The notes under the pieces: model-generated
The model's input: the letters and a program-made list of their open reading frames with translations, nothing else
The model's database searches: none
Told to the model about the DNA's origin: nothing
Translations under genes and position numbers: made by a program
Shown: positions 7,526-14,496 of the stretch, piece by piece
Layout of the letters: the number at the start of each line of letters is the position of its first letter
How positions within the stretch are numbered: the first letter of the stretch is position 1
Assembly: GCA_041658785.1 (NCBI GenBank)
Contig: JBAZZL010000001.1
Span: 1 to 64,000, forward strand
Reading direction: 5' to 3'
Source of the DNA: JAHJGG01 sp041658785
Lineage (GTDB): Bacteria; Patescibacteriota; Patescibacteriia; Magasanikbacterales; UBA922
DNA length: 64,000 bases

Positions 7526-8083
7526 ATGAGCATACCCAATCTTATCAGACAAAAAGCGTACGAACGCGTTGAATACATCTTGCGGCGGCATCCGATTACC
7601 TTCCTGCCGATTTTATTTTTATTTTTAATTTTGCTTGCCGCGCCGGTGGCTGTTTATTTTTTGATCCACGCCATTTACCCGGCGCTGTTTGGCAATGAAA
7701 TATTATTTTCGCTGGGAGTTTTGCTTGGCAGCGCTTATTATCTCGGCATTTACTTGTTTTTTTACGCGCAATTTATAGAATATTATCTGGATATCTGGGT
7801 GGTTACCAATGATCGCATTATTGATGTGGAACAGCTTGGCCTTTTTTCTAAAACAATCTCGGAATTAGACTTATTCAGAATTCAGGATGTAACGGCCGAT
7901 GTTCATGGTTTTTTTGCGACCATCTTCAATTATGGGAATTTATCAGTCAATACCGCGTCTGCCAATGTCGGTATTATTTTCCGAAATATATCGCATCCAA
8001 ACGAAATACGCGAGAACTTGATCCGTCTGTCTCATGAAGACAGGAAACACCATTATTTTACCCCGGGCGACGAGCACGACTAA
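7526..8083 (+). CDS. Membrane protein with bacterial PH-like (bPH2/DUF304) domain
   Basis: Two transmembrane helices (about residues 24-48 and 60-85) are followed by WVVTNDRIIDVEQLGLF, the typical entry of the DUF304/YdbS-like PH domain, which continues to about residue 165 (SELDLFRIQDVTADVHG, TASANVGIIF). Such proteins are widespread, membrane-bound and of unclear function. The charged C-terminus is probably cytoplasmic. No SD is visible and the gene stands downstream of a palindromic repeat. Confidence 0.75.
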   Translation: MSIPNLIRQKAYERVEYILRRHPITFLPILFLFLILLAAPVAVYFLIHAIYPALFGNEILFSLGVLLGSAYYLGIYLFFYAQFIEYYLDIWVVTNDRIIDVEQLGLFSKTISELDLFRIQDVTADVHGFFATIFNYGNLSVNTASANVGIIFRNISHPNEIRENLIRLSHEDRKHHYFTPGDEHD

Positions 8084-8124
8084 ACCCGATGCGCGGATCA
8101 ACGCGTCGCAACGGAATCCCGAAT

Positions 8125-8415
8125 ATGAATTATTTTTTTGAATTGCCGCTATTGAGCCAGCTCGCGCTGATATATTTTGTTGCCATCAATATCCTGGCCT
8201 TTTTTTATTATGGAATTGACAAATTAAAGTCGCAATTCGGCAAGCGGCGAATTTCTGAAAAACACTTATGGCTGCTGGCGCTCTCCGGCGGATCTCTCGG
8301 CGCCATTGCGGCAATGGAATTTTTTCATCACAAAACAAAAAAAACTTCGTTTCAGACCATATTTTTGATAATCTTTTTTGTCCAAATTGCCGCGCTGACA
8401 TTATTGATACAATAG
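8125..8415 (+). CDS. DUF1294 membrane protein
   Basis: The protein fits DUF1294: an N-terminal helix, then FYYGIDKLKSQFGKRRISEK, WLLALSGGSLGAIAAMEFFHHKTKK and a final helix. The family's hallmark (D-K-x-x-A/S ... G-G-x-x-G-A ... H-K-T-x-K) is present. Function is unknown. I chose the ATG at 8125 because family homology begins there; an in-frame ATG at 8089 would add 12 basic residues. A strong bidirectional terminator follows at 8435. Confidence 0.75.
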   Translation: MNYFFELPLLSQLALIYFVAINILAFFYYGIDKLKSQFGKRRISEKHLWLLALSGGSLGAIAAMEFFHHKTKKTSFQTIFLIIFFVQIAALTLLIQ

Positions 8416-8434
8416 AACGCCAACCGCAAGCAAC

Positions 8435-8469
8435 AAAAAATCCGCCCCGAGTATTCGGGGCGGATTTTT
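8435..8469. terminator. Bidirectional terminator between DUF1294 and efp
   Basis: The stem AATCCGCCCCGA/TCGGGGCGGATT with loop GTAT is flanked by A6 on one side and T5 on the other, so it works for both convergent transcripts. Confidence 0.9.
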
Positions 8470-8537
8470 AATTCTTTCCCTATTTTTTTATCCATCACCC
8501 ATGACTTATCGCTCTATCGCTTATGGCTTATCGCTTA

Positions 8538-9104
8538 TTACTCGCTCGCTCTCCCGGCATATTCTCCAGTCTCGGTATTAACCAGCACCTCTTCGCCTTC
8601 TTTTATAAATATCGGAGCTCTTATTTTTAATCCATTGTCCAGCGCTATTTCTTTGGTAACATTGCCGCTCGCCGTGTCCCCTTTTACCGCCGGAGGCGCT
8701 TCTGCCACACTATACTTTATTTTTTTTGGCAATTCTATCGCCACCGGATTGCCATCATGCAACGCCATTACCACTACCAGTCCGTCTTTCAAATATTTCG
8801 CGTCCTCGCCGATTATATTCAAATTAACATCCAAAGTTTCATAATTTTCTTGATCCATAAATGAATAAACCGCGCCGTTGTTATAAAGATATTGCATGCT
8901 TTTTCTGTTTATATAAACGGTGTCAACCGCTTCTCCGCTTTTGTAGGTAATTTCAATCGTCTTCCCCGAAGCAATTCCCTTCATTTTTGTTTTGGTAAAA
9001 GCCGCGCCCTTTCCCGGATTTACAAATTGAAAACCAACCACAGCATAAAGCTCGCCATGGCGGCGGATGACCGATCCCTTTTTAATGTCGTTGGTGTCTC
9101 CCAT
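8538..9104 (-). CDS. efp: Translation elongation factor P
   Basis: EF-P binds between the P and E sites and rescues ribosomes stalled at polyproline. All three beta-barrel domains are present in 188 residues: domain I to about 65, then two OB-like domains, ending NTETGEYAGRASE. The conserved tip loop is NPGKGAAF with lysine 32, the residue that EpmA modifies in proteobacteria. The epmA-like gene lies directly upstream on the same strand, separated by the octamer array 9108-9235, so both genes are probably one unit and EF-P is probably (beta-)lysylated. No EpmB (lysine aminomutase) or EpmC is seen in the window. No SD precedes the ATG. Confidence 0.93.
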   Translation of the reverse strand: MGDTNDIKKGSVIRRHGELYAVVGFQFVNPGKGAAFTKTKMKGIASGKTIEITYKSGEAVDTVYINRKSMQYLYNNGAVYSFMDQENYETLDVNLNIIGEDAKYLKDGLVVVMALHDGNPVAIELPKKIKYSVAEAPPAVKGDTASGNVTKEIALDNGLKIRAPIFIKEGEEVLVNTETGEYAGRASE

Positions 9105-9107
9105 AAA

Positions 9108-9235
9108 GCATTAAAGCACTAAAGCACTAAAGCACTAAAGCACTAAAGCACTAAAGCACTAAAGCACTAAAGCACTAAAGCACTAAAGCACTAAAGCACT
9201 AAAGCACTAAAGCACTAAAGCACTAAAGCACTAAA
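9108..9235. repeat. Octamer tandem array GCACTAAA x15 before efp
   Basis: One variant unit (GCATTAAA, 9108-9115) is followed by fifteen perfect GCACTAAA units (9116-9235). It begins three bases upstream of the efp start codon, so it forms the efp leader on the minus strand. Copy number could change by slippage and alter the leader length in 8-base steps. Confidence 0.95.
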
Positions 9236-9315
9236 GCAAAAAAAACATTCATTTTTGATTTTAATATTTGTTTGTAATTATCTGTCACACGCCTTATTTT
9301 ATTTTGCTTTTTTAT

Positions 9316-9367
9316 TTTCTTGCTTTTATGTTTTAATGTTTTAAAGTTTTAATGTTTTAATGTTTTA
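9316..9367. repeat. Octamer-like array at the 3' end of epmA
   Basis: Units of ATGTTTTA type repeat across the epmA stop codon. The last residues of EpmA (KTLKH) and its stop are therefore encoded by repeat units. Confidence 0.7.
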
Positions 9368-10368
9368 AAGATTATAGACGCTGGTAATACTAGCACATCA
9401 TCAATATTTTTGCAACCGGCAAAGACTTGGACCAGACGATCAATGCCCAGAGCGATTCCCGCCGATGGCGGCATCAGGGCTAGCGCCCCGATAAATTCTT
9501 CATCAATGTCATAAACATCTTTCCCCGCCTTTTCGCGCTGCCGCTTTTCTTCTTCCAGACGGCGGAGCTGCTCCACAGGGTCGGTCAATTCAGAAAAAGC
9601 GTTCGCCAGTTCAATGCCATTGATATAAAGCTCAAATCTTTCCGCGTACTTTGGTTCTTGATCAGAAATTTTTGACAAGGCCGCCATCCGGGCGGGATAA
9701 TGATGAACAATTTGCGGATTTTCTCTGCCCAAATGAGATTCAATTTCATTAAGAAAAATGCGGTAAAACAAATCTTCATAATTCTCATTTTCCCCGGCAT
9801 TGTATCCTTTATCAATGCACAATTGGCGCAAAGAAGCCGGTTCTAGATATTTGTCCAGATCAGCTTTGGCGTATTTTTTCCAAAGGTCTCGCATGTGGGT
9901 TCTTTCGCATTTTTCAAAATTAGCGACCTGGGCCGAGCGATCCCTTTTCAAACCGGAAACAATTTGGCCCAAAAGCAGATCAATATCATCCATGATTTTC
10001 CAAAAATCAACGTTGGCGCGGTACCATTCAATCATGGTGAATTCCGGGTTGTGCAATCCGCCAAAACTTTCATAATCGCGAAAACATTTGCAGATAGAAA
10101 AAATATTCTCAAATCCAACCGCCAGCATTTTTTTCATTGCGTATTCAGGCGAGGTATGAAGATAGCCGCGGCGCTTCTTCTTTGTTTCATCATGAATATC
10201 AATCGGCATTGGGGACAAGTGCGGTTCTTGGCCCGGGAGCCTGACGATCTGCGGGGTTTCTACTTCAAAAAAATTGTTTTGCCAAAAAAATTCGCGAATG
10301 GCGCGAATGATGTTAAACCGAAGTTCAAAATTTTTTTTATTTTTTTGAAGATGTGTTAGTTCGTTCAT
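9349..10368 (-). CDS. epmA: EF-P lysine ligase EpmA (GenX/PoxA-like, short class II LysRS)
   Basis: The protein is a class II lysyl-tRNA synthetase catalytic core without the N-terminal anticodon-binding OB domain: 339 residues against about 325 for EpmA and about 500 for LysRS. Motif 1 lies around 24-42 (FFEVETPQIV), motif 2 is FRDYES...HNPEFTMIEWY (96-116), and motif 3 is GIALGIDRLV (304-313). EpmA attaches lysine or beta-lysine to the tip lysine of EF-P. The gene is directly upstream of efp on the same strand, which strongly supports this assignment over a tRNA-charging role. A 28-base gap separates it from the PfkB kinase upstream. Confidence 0.88.
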   Translation of the reverse strand: MNELTHLQKNKKNFELRFNIIRAIREFFWQNNFFEVETPQIVRLPGQEPHLSPMPIDIHDETKKKRRGYLHTSPEYAMKKMLAVGFENIFSICKCFRDYESFGGLHNPEFTMIEWYRANVDFWKIMDDIDLLLGQIVSGLKRDRSAQVANFEKCERTHMRDLWKKYAKADLDKYLEPASLRQLCIDKGYNAGENENYEDLFYRIFLNEIESHLGRENPQIVHHYPARMAALSKISDQEPKYAERFELYINGIELANAFSELTDPVEQLRRLEEEKRQREKAGKDVYDIDEEFIGALALMPPSAGIALGIDRLVQVFAGCKNIDDVLVLPASIIFKTLKH

Positions 10369-10396
10369 ATCAAAATACTAGTGTGTTGGCGCGCTG

Positions 10397-11365
10397 TCAG
10401 TAAATTTTTACTGGGTTCATTTTATAAATTTTTAACAAACGATTAATCTGCGCTCTATTCAACAGCCCTTTTTGCGCGCCGAATTTTTGAATTACACTGC
10501 CGGCATTAACCGTGCCCCACCGCATCGCTTCTGGAATCGTTTCGCCTAAAATTATCGCTGACAAAAACCCGCTGGTGTACGCATCCCCGGCGCCGGTCTT
10601 GGCGATCGCTTTCACTGGAGAAGCCGGCATGCGCCAGCACGCCTCCCCATCAAACGCGTATGACCCGTTTAGGCTGTCAGTGATCACAACCGTTTCCACA
10701 CCTTGTTTATGAAGCGCCAGGCACAATGCCCGCGCGTCTTTTTTCTTGCCAGCGATTTTTTGCGCTTCTTCTTTGTTTACAATCAAAAGACTGGCATGGG
10801 GTATTATGGACTTAATCGCCGGCAATCCTTTTTGGATTTGATACGACCCTGGATTCATGGCCAATTTTACATCAGGATTATTTTTTAAATGACGCAATAA
10901 TTTTTTTTGCAATTTTTCAAAAGAAGCTCCGAGCGAAGTGTAATAGATCCATTTTGTGCGTGGTAATTTGGGTAAGGAATAATTTCGTTTGGCGTGATAA
11001 GAAAGGATAGTGCGTTCACTTTGGTAATTCAACACCACTGCGTAGCGGGTTTCTCTGCCTCGCAGGCAACGAACCAATCTGGTATCCACGCCTGCCTGCG
11101 CCAGATCCTCTTTTATCGTATAACCGTTGATATCATCTCCCAGTTCGGTGACGATGGCGGTTTTCAATCCGAGTTTTTTCGCGCCCGCCGCCACATTGGC
11201 CGCGTTGCCGCCAACCGACTGCGCGGAGTGTTTAATCGGGATTTTTTCCGCGTAATTAAAACAAAGCTGGCAATGTTCTTTTTTCAAATCACAATGCAGG
11301 GTTGCATCATCAATAATCAAAAAAGTATCAATGGTGCTATCGCCGATGGTGATGAGATCGAACAT
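10397..11365 (-). CDS. PfkB-family carbohydrate/nucleoside kinase
   Basis: This is a ribokinase-fold kinase of 322 residues. An N-terminal strand-turn (MFDLITIGDSTID) leads to SVGGNAANVAAGAKKLG (PfkB signature 1, about residues 54-70), and the C-terminal signature AKTGAGDAYTSGF carries the catalytic aspartate in GAGD (about residue 264). The substrate sugar or nucleoside cannot be told; a cysteine-containing insertion (HCDLKKEHCQLC, about 24-35) is unusual. The ATG at 11365 is preferred to an upstream one because it gives the family N-terminus and lies one base after the stop of the preceding gene, which implies translational coupling. Confidence 0.85.
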   Translation of the reverse strand: MFDLITIGDSTIDTFLIIDDATLHCDLKKEHCQLCFNYAEKIPIKHSAQSVGGNAANVAAGAKKLGLKTAIVTELGDDINGYTIKEDLAQAGVDTRLVRCLRGRETRYAVVLNYQSERTILSYHAKRNYSLPKLPRTKWIYYTSLGASFEKLQKKLLRHLKNNPDVKLAMNPGSYQIQKGLPAIKSIIPHASLLIVNKEEAQKIAGKKKDARALCLALHKQGVETVVITDSLNGSYAFDGEACWRMPASPVKAIAKTGAGDAYTSGFLSAIILGETIPEAMRWGTVNAGSVIQKFGAQKGLLNRAQINRLLKIYKMNPVKIY

Positions 11366-11366
11366 A

Positions 11367-11681
11367 TTATTTTTTCCCAATATACTTATAAACTTCCACA
11401 TCTTTCCTTGTATGGTGATGATAGCCGAGATAAATCTCAATAAACTCAATGAGCGAGGCGATAAAAATACCGAACGAGGCGATGATGAAAATGAGATTTA
11501 AGAGGGAGAGCGAATAAACCAAAAGACCCATCGCGCCAATCATGCGGATAAGATCGCGCCGATTTTCGACCTCCACGAATTGAGAGTAAATAAGCATGAT
11601 AACGCCAAGGACGGCGATGATAAAAATCATTGTTTCCAATGGTCCTGCCGGCAATTGCGGGAAGAGGGATTCTAAAAACAT
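11367..11681 (-). CDS. Small three-helix membrane protein
   Basis: The 104-residue protein has three hydrophobic segments (about 14-34, 44-64, 66-86), a short basic loop (ENRRDLIR) and a histidine-rich cytoplasmic tail (LGYHHHTRKD). No family is recognised. It directly precedes the PfkB kinase, one base apart, and probably shares its transcript. Confidence 0.6.
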   Translation of the reverse strand: MFLESLFPQLPAGPLETMIFIIAVLGVIMLIYSQFVEVENRRDLIRMIGAMGLLVYSLSLLNLIFIIASFGIFIASLIEFIEIYLGYHHHTRKDVEVYKYIGKK

Positions 11682-11750
11682 ATTTTTAGTGATCAGTGAT
11701 TAGTGAACAAAGATCAATGGCAGTGTCGTTGTAATAAAATAAGTATAGCA

Positions 11751-11800
11751 TAAAGTTGAATAAAATTGAACAAAATTAGATAAATTGAACAAAATTAATT
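11751..11800. repeat. Decamer-period array upstream of the membrane protein gene
   Basis: Five degenerate units of the type TTGAACAAAA recur with a period near ten bases. Similar arrays lie beside rpe and rpiB. A further palindrome ACCGC-TGTGAG-GCGGT near 11814-11829 may terminate trxB. Confidence 0.6.
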
Positions 11801-11856
11801 ATTTTATTATAAAACCGCTGTGAGGCGGTTGTTTGGTATGTGTTGAGTGGTACCTG

Positions 11857-12825
11857 TTAATTCTCCATTTTGTTAATATACTCAATCGCGCTTAAAGCCG
11901 CGGTAACTCCGTGTCCGGCGGAGATGGCGATTTGTTTGAATGGAATATCAGTAACATCGCCGGCGGCAAAAACACCAGGGCAATCAGTCTGGCATTTGGT
12001 GTTGACCATAATTTCCCCCAATTTATTTTTTTTGCCGCAAGTGACAAAATCTGAATTTGGAATCATGCCAACATGCGCCATCACACCCTGAACGGCAAGC
12101 CCTTTTATTTCTTTCGTCTTCTGATCTTCATATTTAACGCCCGCGACCATTTTGTCGCCGACAATTTCTTTGGTATTCGCGTTATAGACAATCTCTATAT
12201 TTTTGAGTTTTTTAACTTTATCCACCAAGATGTTTTCCCCTTTGGGAAAGCCCCAACCGTTTTCTTTGTCATTGGGATATTTGGTGATTAAATAAACTTT
12301 TTGGGCGATTTCGCCCATCATGAGAGCCGATTCCAGCGCCGCGTTGCCAGCGCCGATAGTCGCGGTGATTTTGCCATGGAATAGAGGCCCGTCGCAGACC
12401 GTGCAATAAGTAACGCCCAGCCCGCGGTATTTTTTTTCTCCCGGAATTTTTAATTCGCGCGGATGAATGCCGCTCGCGACAATTACGGCCTTGGTTTGGT
12501 ACTGCTTTTCTTTGCCCAGCGAGTCTTTGGCGCTTACTATGTGGTAATTTTTTTCTTTTTTAATGCTCGCGACTTCCATTCCTTCGTCAATTTTAACCCC
12601 ATAGCTTTTCATGTGCTCATGGAAATTTTTGGCAAGTTCAATGCCTGTGGTCTTGATGATTCCGGGCCAGTTTTCCACTTCGCCGGATAAGGCAACCTCG
12701 CCGCCAATGTCTTTGGCGACGACTACGAAGTTGAGTTTTCTTCGAGCGGCGTAAACAGCGGCCGAGGATCCAGCGGCCGCGGCGCCGATGATGACGAGAT
12801 CTAGCAGTTCATTTTTTTCAACCAT
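11857..12825 (-). CDS. trxB: Thioredoxin reductase
   Basis: This FAD/NADPH flavoprotein (322 residues) reduces thioredoxin. The FAD-binding N-terminus is VIIGAAAAGSSAAVYAARR, the redox-active disulfide is C141-T-V-C144 followed by DG, the NADPH fold has IGAGNAALES (157-166), and the C-terminal FAD motif is GVFAAGDV (near 285). The first glycine motif (GAAAAG) departs from the usual GSGPAG but keeps the small residues. With the peroxiredoxin and FMN reductase in this window it supplies a simple thiol defence; a thioredoxin gene is not seen here. The gene stands alone between repeat-rich spacers. Confidence 0.92.
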   Translation of the reverse strand: MVEKNELLDLVIIGAAAAGSSAAVYAARRKLNFVVVAKDIGGEVALSGEVENWPGIIKTTGIELAKNFHEHMKSYGVKIDEGMEVASIKKEKNYHIVSAKDSLGKEKQYQTKAVIVASGIHPRELKIPGEKKYRGLGVTYCTVCDGPLFHGKITATIGAGNAALESALMMGEIAQKVYLITKYPNDKENGWGFPKGENILVDKVKKLKNIEIVYNANTKEIVGDKMVAGVKYEDQKTKEIKGLAVQGVMAHVGMIPNSDFVTCGKKNKLGEIMVNTKCQTDCPGVFAAGDVTDIPFKQIAISAGHGVTAALSAIEYINKMEN

Positions 12826-12840
12826 AGATTAATGGGTATT

Positions 12841-12905
12841 GGGTTAGGGTTAAGAAGCCGGATTTTTTGTATTTTTCGAAATTTCTGGCTTCTTAACCCT
12901 TACCC
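12841..12905. repeat. Inverted repeat between trxB and rpe
   Basis: Arms of 19 bases (12841-12859 and 12887-12905) containing GGTTAAGAAGCC/GGCTTCTTAACC are complementary with one mismatch. The loop is AT-rich. It lies upstream of trxB and downstream of rpe on the minus strand and could serve as a terminator of rpe. Confidence 0.7.
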
Positions 12906-12932
12906 TTACCTTCGGGAAAGAATAGTTAACAT

Positions 12933-13580
12933 TCACCACTGCGTCAACTTGTCAATTATCTCTCTCATCCTTTTTATATTCTCTGCCGGTTTTCCATTTT
13001 GCCAAACCGCGCTACCCGGGCAAATCGCATCTACTCCGGACATGACAATTGAAGGCAGAGTTTCTTCATTTACCGCTCCATCCAGCTCAACAAAATGATT
13101 GGTTTTTTTTGCTTTGAATTCTTTTATCCGGTCAATCGTTTGGGGAATAAATTTCTGTCCCTGAAATCCCGGGTAAACACCCATAAACATCACTCCTTCT
13201 ATTTTGTCCAGATAAGAATCAAGCGCGCCAACCGGCGTGTCGGGATTTAAAACAATACTCGCCTCCCAGCCGTTCGCGTGAATGGCGGCGATTGTTTTTT
13301 CAATATCGTCTTTTGCTTCAAAATGGAAAAGCGCCCGTTTAACTTGCGGCACATTTTTCCATTTTTTTATTTCCGCAATTGGATGTTCAACCATCAGATG
13401 CAGTTCAACATTGATTTTTGCTTCTTTTTTTACCGTTGCTGGTTCCGCCCACGTGGTATTGGGAACAAACTTGCCGTCGGCGATGTCCAGTTGGATTTGA
13501 TTGAGGGTGTTTTCAACAGCGTGTATTTGGGCGGTGAATTCCTCTGCAGATTGAACTAAAATTGAAGGAATTATTTCCAT
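12933..13580 (-). CDS. rpe: Ribulose-phosphate 3-epimerase
   Basis: A TIM-barrel of 215 residues interconverts ribulose 5-phosphate and xylulose 5-phosphate. Signature segments are LDIADGKFVPN (31-41), HLMVEHP (61-67), GVYPGFQGQKF (134-144) and LDGAVN (166-171, D167 the proposed second acid). In most Rpe proteins the first segment reads H-x-D-x-M-D-G; here it is Q30-L-D32-I-A-D-G, so one metal-binding histidine is glutamine. The fold and the phosphate loop (CPGSAVW) are intact. rpiB follows the same direction 94 bases upstream, completing ribulose/ribose interconversion. Confidence 0.85.
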   Translation of the reverse strand: MEIIPSILVQSAEEFTAQIHAVENTLNQIQLDIADGKFVPNTTWAEPATVKKEAKINVELHLMVEHPIAEIKKWKNVPQVKRALFHFEAKDDIEKTIAAIHANGWEASIVLNPDTPVGALDSYLDKIEGVMFMGVYPGFQGQKFIPQTIDRIKEFKAKKTNHFVELDGAVNEETLPSIVMSGVDAICPGSAVWQNGKPAENIKRMREIIDKLTQW

Positions 13581-13586
13581 AATCTA

Positions 13587-13672
13587 ACAAAATTATACAG
13601 AATTGGACAAAATTAAACAAAATTTTTACAAAAATAATTTTGTATAATTTTGTATAATTTCGTTTAATTTTC
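13587..13672. repeat. Decamer array, inverted, between rpiB and rpe
   Basis: Units of ACAAAATTAA type with a ten-base period occupy the first half; their reverse complements (TAATTTTGTA type) occupy the second half, so the transcript could fold into one long AT hairpin. Confidence 0.75.
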
Positions 13673-13673
13673 T

Positions 13674-14132
13674 TTAATTCCGTTTCTCATACTCCTCAAT
13701 CTTCTCATTCCTCCGCTCATACTTCCCTCCAAGAAACTCGGTCGTTTCCAACCACTTCTTCACTATCGCCATAGCGTGGTCTTCGGTTAAGACTCTGCCA
13801 GCCAAAGCAAGCCCGTTGGCGTTGTTGTGTTTAATTGAGAGTTCCGCCGCTTCAATGTTATAGCCAAGGGCGCAACGCATTCCCGGCACTTTGTTGGCCG
13901 CGATAATGTCTCCTGTGCCGCTGCCGCAGATAAAGATTGCCCGGCCGTTCGTTTTCACCGTTTTTTGCGCCGCCGGAATAATATAGTCGGGAAAATCGTC
14001 TTCGGCATCATATTCATGCGCGCCAAGGTCTTCCACTTTAAGATTGAGCTCATTTTCAATATAACGCGCGATTCGTTTTTTAAGCTGGTAGCCGGCGTGG
14101 TCCGCGGCGATGTAGAGATAGCCTTGGTACAT
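13674..14132 (-). CDS. rpiB: Ribose-5-phosphate isomerase B
   Basis: RpiB interconverts ribose 5-phosphate and ribulose 5-phosphate. The 152 residues include the substrate loop IAADHAGY (8-15, D11 and H12), the active-site cysteine C69 in ICGSGTGD, and the following AANKVPGMRCALG. E. coli-type proteins have CGTGIG here; CGSGTG is a common variant. The protein ends in a charged tail typical for the family. The gene is cotranscribed or close to rpe on the minus strand. No SD is visible. Confidence 0.9.
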   Translation of the reverse strand: MYQGYLYIAADHAGYQLKKRIARYIENELNLKVEDLGAHEYDAEDDFPDYIIPAAQKTVKTNGRAIFICGSGTGDIIAANKVPGMRCALGYNIEAAELSIKHNNANGLALAGRVLTEDHAMAIVKKWLETTEFLGGKYERRNEKIEEYEKRN

Positions 14133-14496
14133 ATGTTTAAGAGGGGTTTAAGAGGGTGGTAGCGAGAATTTAACGAAATTATACAGAATTAAACGAAATT
14201 AAAGTAAATTATAAAAAATTTTGTTCAGTTTTGTTTAATTTCTGTGAATTACGAAACTATCTCTTTTTGTCATTCCCGCGGAGGCGGGAATCCAGTCGTA
14301 AGGTGAATCTGGCTCGATTTCTGGATTCCCGCCTCCGCGGGAATGACAGACAATGCATTTCGTAATTCACAATAATTTAGTAAGTTATTTAAGTTGATTG
14401 AATTGTAGCATAGATTGGAGCTCGGGGCAATAATTGACTTTTGACGTTAGATTTATTATTATTAAAGAACAATTTACACTAATGAATCAGTAAGTT
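14133..14496. repeat. Spacer with decamer array and family A palindrome
   Basis: No gene is seen between the divergent rpiB and ileS. The region 14173-14243 is an array with an exact ten-base register (AACGAAATTA, TACAGAATTA, AACGAAATTA, AAGTAAATTA) followed by complementary units. The stretch 14244-14370 is a family A element with outer arms GTGAATTACGAAA/TTTCGTAATTCAC and inner arms CATTCCCGCGGAGGCGGGAA and its complement. The ileS promoter probably lies in the AT-rich end (14400-14490). Confidence 0.75.

Noticed and set aside
9108..9235. CRISPR array
   Set aside because: Units are eight bases and contiguous, without spacers; no cas gene is present.
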